Shown: positions 1 through 11,085, counted from the stretch's first letter. The stretch: 64,000 nucleotides of DNA from Chrysoporthe austroafricana (GCA_001051155.2 JYIP02000003.1:5456001-5520000); one strand, 5' to 3'. Notes: a model not told the origin generated them from the sequence alone. Translations and numbers: made by a program.

Positions 1-903
1 GCGATTCGAGGAGCCCACCAACCTGTATCCGTGGGTGGGGTCTATCTCTATCACCGGTATGTCCCCGTCGTCAAGGACCTGCTTGATGTTTTCTATGGGC
101 GACGGTATAGTCCTACAGGTCGTCGGGTCGTCGCATACATGCTTTGTCCGGTATGTAGCCTGGTCGATCGTCCTCGCCATGCACCCATTAGACGTGCACA
201 GTTTGTGTGCCTCCTGAGGGATCACTTCCCTCCTGGGGATTGTCGAGGCGAAAAGTACGGCTGGGACGGACAGATTATCGTGTAGCCGCGATGCGTCGCT
301 CACACACCAGCCCCGTTTCATAAGCTCACCCGTCAGCAACTGTGAAGTTCCCCAGTTACTGATGAATGGCAGATCTGGCATTGGCGACACGGGGAAGGCA
401 TCTGAAAGCGCCGTCTCCAAAGTCGTTCCAAGTACAATGACGGAGAGGAGAACGGGGGGCGGAAGTGCACTCCGTTGCGCATGCTGAAGTTTCAACAGAC
501 ACTTAACGTATACCCGCGCCTGGCAAAAAACTTCTTGCTGGGCCGAGCATTCTTTGACCCTGGTTCGTTTCAACCATGCTTCTATATAACGTGGAAGAAT
601 TCCACGGCTAGTAAGCGCCGGAGGATCCTGAGTAGAATCGATGAAATCCGAAGGGTTGACAGGCACGCCGAAGACGTTGCTCATGAGATTGAAGTAAAGC
701 CAGGCTTGAAGGAATGATGCTGTCTCCTCACATGTTCGAGTTCTATTGGCCGTGAAGTCCAGCTTGATGAAGTCGTCCGTGTCGAAACCATGGCAAGACG
801 GGTATTTTAAGAAGGGGCAAGACAGGTCAGACGCGGTATTGATGCAGAGGAAGGGGACGGTCGGCAAGGCTATGCCGTAGTCTGCGGTGGGGATATGGTC
901 CAT
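1..903 (-). CDS. HET-type (heterokaryon incompatibility-like) protein, N-terminal part, cut by window edge
   Basis: An uninterrupted reading frame of 301 codons begins at ATG 903-901 and is still open at base 1, so the 3' part lies outside the window. The translation is protein-like and rich in Cys and Trp. It has a segment around residues 60-85 (FLQAWLYFNLMSNVFG) and, near residues 235-275, a pattern of paired Cys/His followed by TYRTKHV and a further Cys pair. I recall this arrangement just upstream of the HET domain in large fungal HET-domain proteins, which act in allorecognition and programmed cell death. The HET domain itself would start just beyond the left edge and cannot be seen. The open frame is direct observation; the family is from memory of similar proteins and is moderately secure. 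No intron or stop is seen in the visible part. Confidence 0.72.
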   Translation of the reverse strand, partial: MDHIPTADYGIALPTVPFLCINTASDLSCPFLKYPSCHGFDTDDFIKLDFTANRTRTCEETASFLQAWLYFNLMSNVFGVPVNPSDFIDSTQDPPALTSRGILPRYIEAWLKRTRVKECSAQQEVFCQARVYVKCLLKLQHAQRSALPPPVLLSVIVLGTTLETALSDAFPVSPMPDLPFISNWGTSQLLTGELMKRGWCVSDASRLHDNLSVPAVLFASTIPRREVIPQEAHKLCTSNGCMARTIDQATYRTKHVCDDPTTCRTIPSPIENIKQVLDDGDIPVIEIDPTHGYRLVGSSNR

Positions 904-1349
904 GATGCTCCGCCGTGTCTCCGCATGGTTCTCCTAGTGTCAGGATATGTGGAGGGGAAAAAAAAAAATTTCAGGCGGTAAATACGCAGGTTTTTATGTG
1001 GTACAGCAGGCTCCCGTGCAGCTGAAGGGGCTGACTGTGGGGGCCACCGAAGGACTCAACTTTGCAAGGAAATGCCACGTAAGCGCACATTCAAGAGAGG
1101 TGGGCGGTGGGGGGGAAACCATACAGATACCCTGTGGTGGATAGAATGAGCCTGTCAGGAAGCTTACTACATTGGTTGGGCAGGGTTACCATAATAGAGT
1201 GCTGTGACTTAGGCTTGAATAAGGTATTATGTAAGGACAGCAGAGACATATCTTGATTACATAACCCAAGGTCAGGGCTATATAAAGGACGAGGGTGGAT
1301 CGATCCTATCGATCCAGGACTGAAGAGATAGATGTATAAGATTGAAACA

Positions 1350-3213
1350 TTTAGTACTGTCAACCGGGTTCTATAGTTGCTCTGCGGTTGTCATTGCGCA
1401 CCAAAGATAATCTCCTGACTTGTATTGCTAACATAAACGCACTGAAGGAATATAGTCTGATAGTAAGCGGACGTGATAGCTGTACGATAATTCGGCCTTT
1501 CTTCATCTATCAATATCTAAGCAACCAATCAAGATGTCTACCTGAGATTTAAGAAATTCGTATGAGTGCGCTGAAGGAAAGGAGGAAAGAACTAGCTGGC
1601 TAGTCTAGCTAGCGAAACAGGTCTCGGCAAGGGCGTTCACGTGCTCCGGTTCGAGCACAGATATTGTTAAGCGTTGCGTACTTGAAGCGGCTCGTCGCTG
1701 AAAAATACTCTGGGACCTAATGTTCTAAACTTTGTTCTCAATCAAAATTTCTCGAGCAAGGACTGGTCAGTTTTGAAATCTGAAAAAATAATTGGCTGGA
1801 TTTCACCGTACAAAGAAACTCAATATATTTTTTATTTATACTGTGGGCGGGCCTGCTGTCCCCAAAACACCACACATGCTCCCTATATAGCCTGCAAGGA
1901 TGGAGCTCTCTTAATATAGGGGTTATAAAAAGGGCAGTGGGACAAGATAGATACAACAAAAGGGGTCTAGAACTGTCCCTACACTCTGATCAGAGCAGAA
2001 CGGACAGAACTCGGCCCTCTCGAGGGATGGCAAGGCAGAAAATTGAAAAATGGTACGAATGTTGAATTGAGAAGAAATAGAGAGAAGAAATAGAGAGAAG
2101 AAATAGAGAGAAGAAATAGAGAGAAGAAATAGAGAGAAGAAATAGAGAGAAGAAATAGAGAGAAGAATAAAGAATAGAATGAAGAAAAGAATAAAGAAAA
2201 AAAGAAATAAAAAAATAGAAATTAAAAACAAAATAAAGAAAAAAATAACAAGAGAAAGATAGAAGGAAAAAAAAATAGAAATTAAAATAATAAGCATAAT
2301 AAGCTAGAAGTAATATCAGCGGCTGATGCCGACTACCAAATCCGGGGCAATGGGCTCGAACAACTTAAGTATGTATTCAAACAGACGAAATAGCCAGACC
2401 TAACCAAATAAACGATGCTTACAGTCTGGTCAGACATCGTCAAGAAAGGAAGGGCAATTAAATATAGATCATAAGGGTAGTGCCATCGGAATTGTCGTCG
2501 AGATAGGACTCTCAGGGCGGACTGGCTGGCAAGGTTATCGACGAAATGGCTATGGCAAATTCTCGGCTAGCAGGCGGAATTTCAGTATTTCGACGATGCC
2601 TAGCATCTGGCCAGGCACGTAGAGAAAATAATGCGATATATTAATTGCCTCCCTCTTATATGAGGGGGGCTGAAGCTAAAGGTCTGTCTACTTATAGATT
2701 CGAAATAAGGGGGGGGTTGTGCATCCTTAACACCAGGCCCTTGCGCTGCCCACCACAACAATAGAAAAGCTTGAAACGCGAAATAGAGAAAAAGAGAGAG
2801 AGAGAAGAAAGAGAAAACGAGAGAGAAGAGAAAGCCGCTTCACAATTCCCTACGCTTCGCTTATTTCTTAATCGCTCCGTCCCCCCCCCCCCTACAAGAA
2901 ATAAACCGCTATATTTGCCCTACTACGGCCCTCTGCAAGCTCCGGGGAGGAGGACAAATTTTTTCGTTTATTTTACGTTCCTCCTGTGCAATCCCTTGCT
3001 CCCACATACACCGGAATTGATTAGCAGACGAAATTGTAAAATGTATCATAGCATTCTTGACAATGTGGTAGCCGTTAAGAAATTCCTACGATGGTCAGGG
3101 GTTCCAAATAGTAGCTCGGCACTAGGTAGGCTGACTGCTCGAAAACATGTGCAGCTAGTGGCATGTATGCTTCAAAATATATAGAAACGTCACCACAAGT
3201 TTAGTACTGTCAA
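1350..3213. repeat. 14-bp direct repeat pair flanking a 1.85-kb segment
   Basis: The sequence TTTAGTACTGTCAA occurs at 1350-1363 and again in the same orientation at 3200-3213. The 1836 bp between them has no terminal inverted repeats and no recognisable coding capacity. It could be a target-site duplication of a non-LTR insertion or coincidental repeat DNA. Confidence 0.45.
2070..2160. repeat. Minisatellite, 7 copies of a 13-bp unit
   Basis: Seven perfect head-to-tail copies of AGAAGAAATAGAG run from 2070 to 2160. They are followed by about 140 bp of degenerate purine-rich sequence. The array is strand-asymmetric (all purine except one T per unit). Confidence 0.92.
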
Positions 3214-3499
3214 ATCACCTTCTAGATAAATTCTAGATAAGGCAACTGATACGAGTGGTATTGGCGTTAATTGGAAGTATCGCCCGTGCAGCTCTGCCTG
3301 GCAATATTAGAGCGCCAATTCATTAATCAGATTACTTATATTGTATTATTACTATTTTGAAGAGTTTGTAATACTTAACGAAAAATGCTTATAATTATTT
3401 TCTCTTCTATCGTTTTATCAAAGAACAAATAAACTCAAACAAAAAAAGGGTCTATTTCTTCTTATCGGCCTTCTTCTCCTTTTCTTTCGGCTTTAATTA

Positions 3500-6400
3500 G
3501 TTATTAAGAGTAACGATACGATTATCCTTAAGCATTATCGTATGCAATTCGATAAGTTTTGCAGATTTACTATACGATTTCGTACTATTATTGTTATAGT
3601 TAATAACTTTAATTTTTATTCGCAGCTTTACTCTTGCTATTTTTAGCGCTTTTGCAAGGAATAAGCTAGAAATCTTTCATTGCTAATAGCGTAGCTATAT
3701 TAATATTATTAATAATAATTAACCCTAAAACCTATTGAATAATAGCGATATTCAGATAGTGCTTATTAGCGATAAAGCCGGGATTACTTATGCTATTTTT
3801 CGAGCGGTACTAACTATTAAATAGATAATAATATTATTCTCTTAACCCTGAAAAGAGTTAACTATCTTGCCTTTGCTAATGCCCTCTTTCAGATTCTTAA
3901 ACCTGGCTTGTTTTAAAATGCTATTCAGGGTCTCGAAATTCTAACCGTATAGCATTAGAAAACAGATACTTTTCAGATTAATATTAATGTTATTAACGAA
4001 ATCGATAAGAAAGTAAAAGATAGTATAAATTTGCTTTATATTCTTTTTTATACTTATTAAAAAGTTAATAAATGCTATATTAAGGCAGTGCAAATAAATA
4101 AGCCGGAGTTTTTTAGCCGGCAGTACTTTTAGCTTAAAGAAGCAATCCTGGAAAAATTTCTCTAGCAAATAGCTATTTTTGAACTTAGCAAAGCTGATAT
4201 TACAACTAAGACTATAGCTGAAAAACTTAAACGCTTCGATATCGCTATAAAAGAAGCGCAAAAGGTAATTAAATAATCCGCTAGCTATTCTTATTTATTT
4301 GCTAAAACGAAAAATAGGAATGCTATTACCTTTTAAGAATATAAAGACCGATATAGCTATATTATTCCAATATCGGTTAATAGCAAATTTGTCCTTAGCC
4401 CGTATATTTAGCGCCGCTATTATAGGAAGAAATTGCTTATCGTTACTTATAAGCAATATAAACAGGAAAGTATTATTATGCATAGTATAGAAATTGCTGC
4501 AATATATATTGCTAGTCTTATTAATAACGATAGCATTAACCTTATATCGGAAAATATCGTAAAGCGCTTTATAAGAAAAGGTAAGCGTAATAAAAGCAAT
4601 ATTTATATATCCGTACTTGAATATATCTTCTATTACTGCCGAGATCGTACGGCTAGAGTTAGCAACCTTTTGAAATAGATCGGCCTAACCGAGCTAATAA
4701 GACCCAACTTCGCGGAATAGCCGCATATCAAGCCTCGTATCGATAAATTCTTCCTTGAATAAGTAGAACTTAAGAAAATCGCTCGGCTGAATTTTGCTAG
4801 TAAATCGGTCGTTACTGGCATACGCCCGATAGTAACCGATATAGAGTAGGAACCAGAAGGCAAGATTCCATTCGAACTGCTACTTTCCAGTCGCCTTATA
4901 GATCTTTTAGCAAACTTGATCCATATTCTCAGCCAGGTCCGGGTTCTCTAGGAATATTAGGGCTACCCGGACTTTATCGTCCATAAAGAAACCTCGGATA
5001 GCGAACGGGCGTCGATAACCGATAGCGTCGACGTACGAAAACTTTGCGGGTTCGGAAGGGTTGGAACTGTTATACTGATTATTATATTCCAGGGATTTCT
5101 TGGCGATATCGAAAGATATCCTTACTAGACAATTGGCCATATTGCTGATAGCAGCGTGCGTTAGAGCACTGCCGAACATGCTTCCTAGGGACTAAATCAT
5201 GGCAAGGGTAAGGAGAGCACCGTAAAATGTCTTGCCAGCGCCAGCAAACTATTTCCAATTAAAATCAATTCCGAATAAGTGACTGTAACGAGACATAATG
5301 GGTATAACCAGTCCAGCGCACTAGCGATCGCTTTTGCAACAGTGACGAGATCAAAGGATTTCACTTATAGCATCCAAAGCTCCGAGACCAAGAGGCACCT
5401 TCGAGAAGTACTTCCTGAACTTGTCCGTGTCATCTTCCAAAAGGGCATCAAGGATCGCCTGAAGGTAAGCGCGGTCTTTGACATCCAGGAAATTGACCAC
5501 AGGAAGGTCCTACGGGATGGGCGCAGCCGAATCTTCGAGACTGAGGTCTTTGAGGTTATCAATAAGACTAGGCCTGTATCTCAAGCTGCGGTGATAACCA
5601 CTGCCGTTCCAGAGGTCTCTGTCCAGGAGCATGCTCCTTTCCATATCCATACCGGGCACGGGGCATAAGTGGCTATGGGTCGAGGACCAGCGGCCAACCG
5701 GCGCAGACGTGGGAAGAGCCATGGCGGAAGTAGCCTCGACCTTGCGCTTCGCGTCATTGCGGCCGTTGTCGAATTTGAGGGCTAAGCCGTTCTAAGACTG
5801 TTCCCCTCGTTGTCGCGCAGCCGCCAAGGAATCAAAGGTGTCGACGAGCTCAAAGTCGGGCACACGCTTCTTGTTCTTTGCGTCAGGGCGGTACACGCGC
5901 AGAACGAGCTCTTCGAAGCCTTGGGGCATCTTGCCGTCTTTGTCTCTGGGTGACAGGTGGGGCTTCAGCATGGGGGTTTCCTCCGCGCCGTCAATGATCA
6001 TGGCATCCCAGTCAGGGCGATACTTCTTAGACTTGGAGTCTTCATTAACATCGGAGTCATCGTCGGCGTCGGAGTCATCGTCGGAGTCGTCGCTCGGCTC
6101 ATTCCATTGACTGAATAGCCTGACTTGCTTGCGAGCACCGTCTTTGACAAACATCCGCCAAGCATTTGAGAGGCTCTCTCTGAACGCTACCTTAAGCTGC
6201 AGAACGACAAAGTAGTTCTTGTCCTTGTCCTCTTCGCAGGGGATGAAGTAAGCCGGCCATTGCCTCTTGAGGATCTGCTTCTGGGTATCGTGCAACTATA
6301 TATAATCTTGTACGATAGATTGGCTTACGATAGCGATTTGCTCATTATTATTCTGGAAAGATATCGAAAGCTTAAAAGTAATTCCCTTATAGCCAGGCTG

Positions 6401-7121
6401 CCGTTATTGCTTTATATAGCGCTTTATATCCTATTCGTAATACTGGCCGTAAACGGATTTGATAAAAGCGTTCGGCCGAACCGAAATAGAAGCTATTTGC
6501 TAAATCTCGTTAATTAATCTGATTATTACGAAATAAAAGGAATGCTAGTTTATAATATGCTATAGCGTAATTTTGTCGAAAAAAGGCTGGTTATGCTATA
6601 GCTATTGCTTAGCTAAGTAATTCGGGTTGCAAAACGGGATGCCGAAATTCTCTATTTTGATTGATTGGCTATCTTTTAAATAGATTTCCAGGAATATCAG
6701 ATTAAAGTTCTTTATATCGGCATGCTTAAATTTGAATGCAGCCGGAAAGGGCTAATATTGGTTCGGAATATTGCTTCTAATAAGAATTAAGCTAGCTTTC
6801 CAGTTATATCCGCTAAATAGAAATATAAAGCTAAGCTAGAATATTTCGGCTTCCTCTAGCTTAAAGCTTATTAGATTAACTATTATAAATTAATAGAAGC
6901 ATATTTAGTATATAGTTATATCGGTAATACTTATATAAATAGGAAATGCTATAGCTTTCTTTTTCGGTTAATATAAATGCGGCAAACGGAAATTTTATAG
7001 CGAAACTAATACTTTTAAAATAATTGCTATCCGAGCCTATTGGTTACGCCTTGAAGGCTATCGGCATATCGACAGGAAAGCCGAAATCCAAGCCCGCAAG
7101 AAAGTCGCTATCGAAATTGCT
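3500..7121 (-). pseudogene. RIP-damaged relic of a large SF1 (UPF1/NAM7-like) helicase gene
   Basis: Reading the minus strand, one reading frame holds from about 7100 down to about 3700 and is broken only by stops. Recognisable parts in order are an N-terminal region; an acidic Ser/Asp-rich linker (about 6040-6100); a segment beginning LPVVNFLDVKD (about 5508); a Walker A motif AGAGKT at 5245-5228; a motif resembling GSAPTHVAISN (about 5160); and a degraded helicase motif III region (about 4440). A C-terminal SFQG-stop-EN motif (about 3850) matches the SFQGQEN motif of UPF1-like helicases. Visible stops include 5792-5794, 5510-5512, 5351-5353 and 5192-5194, all TAG or TGA explained by one C-to-T change. 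The stretch 4907-6290 is GC-balanced, while both flanks are AT-rich. The 5' end is cut at 7122 by an LTR. The helicase family is inferred from motifs; the precise subfamily is unknown. Confidence 0.75.
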
Positions 7122-7561
7122 TGTTATAAATGCTGCAGTAATCCTAGGATAAACTGTAAAATCAAAGAGTTTATACTAGCAAAAACGGTACCAAATACAA
7201 TCTTGAATACCGGGAAACGTATTCGAACAATTATTTACAATATTTATAAGCCAATATAGCTATTACTGGGATACAAGTAAGGTCTAAGTAATATTTAGAT
7301 TTACGACTGAAAAGCTATAGTAATCTATTTAGTAAATGTTCTATTCTTATATATCCGGCTTTTCAGTTTTGGATTACTGGCTTATTAGATAATCCGGTAA
7401 TCTTGGCTTACTGGATTATTTAATAATCTAATAATCCTTATCTTATCTAACCCTAACCCTGGGTTAATGCCTATCGAAATTCCTTTAAGTAAGGATAAGG
7501 ACCGGGCGCTTGGCTGCCCGCTTTTGCTTCTGCAACCCTAGTTTTTTGTTAGGTTATAATA
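7122..7561 (-). repeat. LTR of fragment X (3' LTR, minus orientation), 440 bp
   Basis: It runs from TGTTATAAATGC to GGTTATAATA, matching the shared TGTTATAA...TTATAACA ends of all LTRs here after RIP. Its U3 carries ATTACTGG/AATCCGGTAATC repeats also seen in the LTR at 45031, so the two belong to one subfamily. The adjacent left 5 bp are TTGCT; no matching duplication was found. Confidence 0.85.
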
Positions 7562-7747
7562 TTATCTCTTTCTTATCAATTATCGTCTCTGATAATTTTC
7601 TATAAGGATCTTTATTTACAATTATCCTGTAATTATTCTTTCTTAATCGGGATATCGGGTAGGGTATAAAAAACTTGTTTTGCTTATTCAGTTAAGACCT
7701 AGCATTATAATTCTCTTTTAGAAGCAATTTTGCAGCATGCCGTATAA

Positions 7748-8248
7748 ATGCCTTCTTGTTCATTTTGCGAAAGTGATAATATTCTCAATTATCAGGTTTC
7801 GGAAAAAGATTCCTCTTATTATTCGGAATATATACGGTTTAACTATTCCCGATACGATATCTTAAGGGTTATCTCAGATAAGCTTTGCAAGATAACTTAT
7901 TAATACTAGAAATTGGAAAAGGAATTGGAAGTTATAAAGGAAAAAATATTTCGCTTATATCGATAAAAACGCATATAGTATAAGAAGATAATGCAAGCTA
8001 TTCGCTAAAGTATCGACAATATCGAAAAGTTAGAGCAGTTAAAAGCAGAAAAGGCTAAGGAAGAGCGTCGCAAGGCCGAAACTGAGCATTATGCTTCAGA
8101 GGTCTTAGTTCTCGAAAGTCTTTTTCCTGAGAGTTTCGATCTGGATATGGCCTTGCAGCAATTTGGTTCCGATATTGATTGGACTGGTATTGATTTAACT
8201 GTAGAGTCCGAAGCTATTTCGGGTTTTTCTGGTTATTTTTCCGGCTAA
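7748..8248 (+). pseudogene. Antisense Cys6-cluster plus coiled-coil gene of element X
   Basis: Opposite to the retrotransposon, a frame runs from ATG 7748 to TAA 8248 (167 codons) with five internal stops, all TAA or TAG where Gln codons are expected. Residues 1-50 show CSFC near the N-terminus, and Tyr at positions that are Cys in other copies (TGY to TAY is a RIP change). Together they give C-x2-C-x7-C-x9-C-x2-C-x7-C. A charged coiled coil follows (about residues 60-125, including EKLEQLKAEKAKEERRKAET) and then a conserved C-terminus (VLESLFPESFDLDMAL, FGSDIDW). This is the best-preserved copy in its 3' half. The function is not known; the cysteine spacing resembles Zn2Cys6 clusters but lacks their usual basic residues. 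Confidence 0.7.
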
Positions 8249-9060
8249 TTAGTAAGTTGCTTTTCTTAATATTTTCTAAATGCCTATTATGTATTCTTTA
8301 AATTGCTAACCGGTTCCTAGCTATTTTCGTTCGGGTAATATTCTTTCTATTTAATTAAGTATTCTTTATTTCCGGCTAGTTTTCAGTAATGGAAGATTTG
8401 TTCGATTTCGTATTTTAGTTTATTAGTTTCGATTTATATCAATTTATCTATTCTAGCTGTTTTTGGTATTAATTCGAAAAGCGAAATATGGAATATTGGG
8501 TAAATTCTTATTTCGTAAAGTAATACGAGTTCGAAATTGATATTTGCGATTTTTTTCAAGATTTTGAATAAGTTAAGCTTTTTATAATCTAACGAATGAA
8601 AAGGTCTTATTGTTTTAATATATTCTTTTTATCGAATAAAATAGATTTTATCCCTTTTTTATAGGATTAGTTTTTTAATCCTTTTGGAATTAGCATATTT
8701 TGTCATTCTTTCTTATACGAATTTCAGTTCTTTTTGAAATTCTTCTTAAACCTTTTTGATTCTTTTAATTCGTTTTTCTGCTATTTCTGCATTTGTTCCT
8801 AATAATTCGTTATAATAGGCTATCGGGTTATAGCTATAAAATATATAAAATAGTAATTTCTTTATTATGCTTATATTTGCGCTATTATATACGAATTATG
8901 CTAATAATAGCAAATTAACCTAGTTATTTTGTTCGTAATTTATATAGTATCGTAAGTATTATTTGATAATTTAATTTATTTATTTTGTTTGCTTATTCGT
9001 TTATAAATGGAATGCTATAGATATTTTTTGCTATATTCCGAATAGTTTTATAAATAAGGT

Positions 9061-9480
9061 CTAGAAATTTAATACGAACTTTCTATCTCTATTAGAGATA
9101 ACTTTTTTAGATATGCCGTAATTAGCTATAATTATTCTGAAAAATATATATACGAGATCTTCCGCTATGCTGCTTTTTTTATAAAGGAAAAAGTAAGCAT
9201 ATTTGCTTAGTTTATAAATTACTATTAAAATACTATTATATTGCATTTTGGTTAAAGGTTCTCGTAAGAAAAGTAGCTTAATAATGAAATCCCAGCTAAT
9301 AAATTGCCAAATTGCTTCCGGAATAGGAAGCAATTAGAATAGTTTATAAGGCTTATAATATTCAATTTTGTTCTTCCTGCAGCTATTACATTCTCGTAAG
9401 ATAGTTTCGATCCTTTTCTTTAATTCTAAAGGATTTCAGTATTTTCTAATTCTTTCGTATATAGCTCTGATTCCTTAATA
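9061..9480 (-). pseudogene. Integrase core remnant of fragment X
   Basis: The 90-codon open part starts LPIPEAIWQFISWDFI, the entry to the retroviral-type integrase catalytic core, and continues through SILIVIYKLSKYAYF to ISNRDRKFV. In active relatives the Asp residues in the corresponding places are catalytic; here the VVVDRLTKYAHF-type position reads VIYKLSKYAYF, so at least one catalytic Asp is gone. The reading frame is broken upstream and downstream by RIP-type stops. Confidence 0.75.
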
Positions 9481-9618
9481 GCCGTATGCGAGTGCATTAT
9501 ATATATATTTAATATATTCGTTTTATTCTTCTGTTATTATATCTTTTGGTTTCTTTCCATTATTGGAAATTCTGATAATTATATTAAGTTTTCTAGTTTC
9601 GTTTATAAAGTTGCTATT

Positions 9619-10064
9619 TATTATAACCCAATATAGAGCAGCTTGCCAACGCACCCAGAACGGAAGGGGCTAATAAGCAGGAATATGCAATAACCCCATT
9701 CAGGAATACTTGCAAGGGTTACGTAATCTAAAGTTAAAGGTTGGACTAACAGAATCGCTATCGGTTCCGACAGTCCTATATAGACCGACGATATCGACAA
9801 TAGTCTTATCGGTCCAGAACTGAAAAGCTAAATATATAAGAATAGGATATTTACCAGATAGATTATTATAGCTTTTCAGTCGTAAATTTAAGTATTACTT
9901 AGACCTTGCTTATATTCCAATAATAGCCGTATTGGCTTATAAATTTTGTAAATATTTATCTTGAATATATTTCTAGCATTCAGGATTATATTTAATACCG
10001 TATTTGCTAGTATAAACCCTTTAATCCTATAGTTTATCCTAAAAATACTGTAGCATTTATAATA
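9619..10064 (+). repeat. 5' LTR of element A, 446 bp
   Basis: It starts TATTATAACCCAATATAG and ends GCATTTATAATA (TG...CA ends after RIP). It contains the conserved block CTGAAAAGC, TATATAAG, then AGCTTTTCAGTCGTAAAT. Confidence 0.88.
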
Positions 10065-10189
10065 TTTTTATAACTTTTATTCAAGAACGGTTTAGTATAT
10101 ACCCTTTGAGCAATATTAGGAAATACGATAGCGCTTCAAATTCCGTTTTCTTCTAGCAATCAAGCCTTTCAGGAAAAGGTCCCGACTAT

Positions 10190-11085
10190 CCTTATTAATG
10201 AATAACTTTAGCAATAGAATATAGCCTTGTATTAACAATTCGAGGAAATTAAAAACAAGGTTATCTGCCTTAATGCCTTTTAGCAAGCTAAAGCTTTCAA
10301 ACTTAATAAGCTTGGGCCTTATAAAGGCATTCGGGAAGATTTTCAGGCTTTTTTAATATAGCTTAAAGCTTATTTCAAGTATTATAGGACTTAGTTTAGG
10401 ATTATTTATAATAAAATCGATTTCGCAAGCAATCGCTTCGAAAGAATAGCCCTTTAATAATAAGAGCTAACCTTCCGTAATTACTTAAATAATAGCAAGG
10501 AATTCCGTTCCGAAAATACTAAGCGCATTTTCCAGCGCTATGCCAATTTCGAATTAGCTCTTACGAAAACTTTCGGAAACCCGGACAAACGATATACTAT
10601 AATACAGCAGCTTAAAACTTTATAACAAACCGGCTCGGCCGCAAATTATACAACCAAATTCCGATAGATCGTCGCTCATTTGGACTATAAGGATAAGCCT
10701 TTTATAAATGCCTATTATGTAGAATTTAAAGAAAAAGTTAAAGACGAATTCTATAAGGAAAACCAATTCGAGAAATTTAATAAATTTATTAATAAAGCAA
10801 TCCGTATTAATAACCGACTTTACGAATAGCGCTAGTAATAACAGAAAAATTATAATAGCGCCCCGAAATATTAACCTAATTCAGGAAAGCGCAAGTTTTA
10901 GCAGAAAACCCGGAATAATACGGCTTATTTAAGCATAATATATATTAGATTTATAGAACTAAATACTCTTATACGGGAATAGCGCAAAAGGGTTACCTGT
11001 TATAATTGCAGCAGGAAAAGCTATATCGTACGTAATTGCTACTGGGAAAAGAAGAAACAAGACTGGAAACCAGTCTTAGAAAAAT
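10190..11085 (+). pseudogene. gag of element A
   Basis: The frame is readable between stops and resembles the retrotransposon gag (capsid-like) domain, followed by a zinc knuckle at about 10995-11045. The knuckle reads CYNCSRKSYIVRNC, i.e. C-x2-C-x4-H-x4-C with the His position changed to Tyr (CAY to TAY, RIP type). The product would package the element's RNA. There are several TAG and TAA stops. Confidence 0.8.

Larger units (their letters stand above)
904..3460. other. Non-coding, GC-balanced intergenic stretch
   Basis: No gene could be supported here. It contains the upstream region of the HET-type gene, a 13-bp minisatellite, a long purine-rich plus strand around 2070-2300 and 2765-2840, a 12-base C run at 2881-2892 and a 14-bp direct repeat at 1350-1363 and 3200-3213. 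The longest frames lack an ATG at a credible position or are low-complexity translations of the purine tracts. Confidence 0.7.
7122..9618 (-). mobile_element. Fragment X: 3' end of a minus-strand Ty3/gypsy chromovirus
   Basis: This has an LTR at 7122-7561, a polypurine tract just inside it (minus strand AAGAAAGAGATAA), the antisense Cys-cluster gene, a chromodomain remnant (about 8320-8440) and an integrase core remnant (9061-9480). It stops abruptly at 9618, where element A begins. Its integrase reads MQYNSILIVI followed by SSIAEDLVY, the core of chromovirus integrases. The left LTR does not belong to the same subfamily as the LTR at 28351-28763, so X and B are probably not two halves of one element. 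Confidence 0.8.

Noticed and set aside
1640..1665. GGTTCGAGCAC, possible tRNA T-arm
   Set aside because: No acceptor stem or anticodon arm at the right distance and the loop size is wrong.
2070..2160. Possible CRISPR-like array
   Set aside because: Direct tandem units without spacers in a eukaryotic context; a minisatellite.
1923..2297. 124-codon minus-strand frame rich in Phe, Ile and Ser
   Set aside because: It is the translation of the 13-bp minisatellite and purine tract.
2771..3184. 137-codon frame with a basic, low-complexity N-terminus
   Set aside because: It begins at TTG and most of it translates purine or cytosine runs. No domain was recognised.
5279..5668. 129-codon plus-strand frame
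   Set aside because: It is the shadow of the helicase relic, whose minus-strand frame contains the recognisable motifs.
7445..7465. TAACCCTAACCC, possible telomeric repeat
   Set aside because: Only two units, inside an LTR; similar motifs recur in other LTRs.
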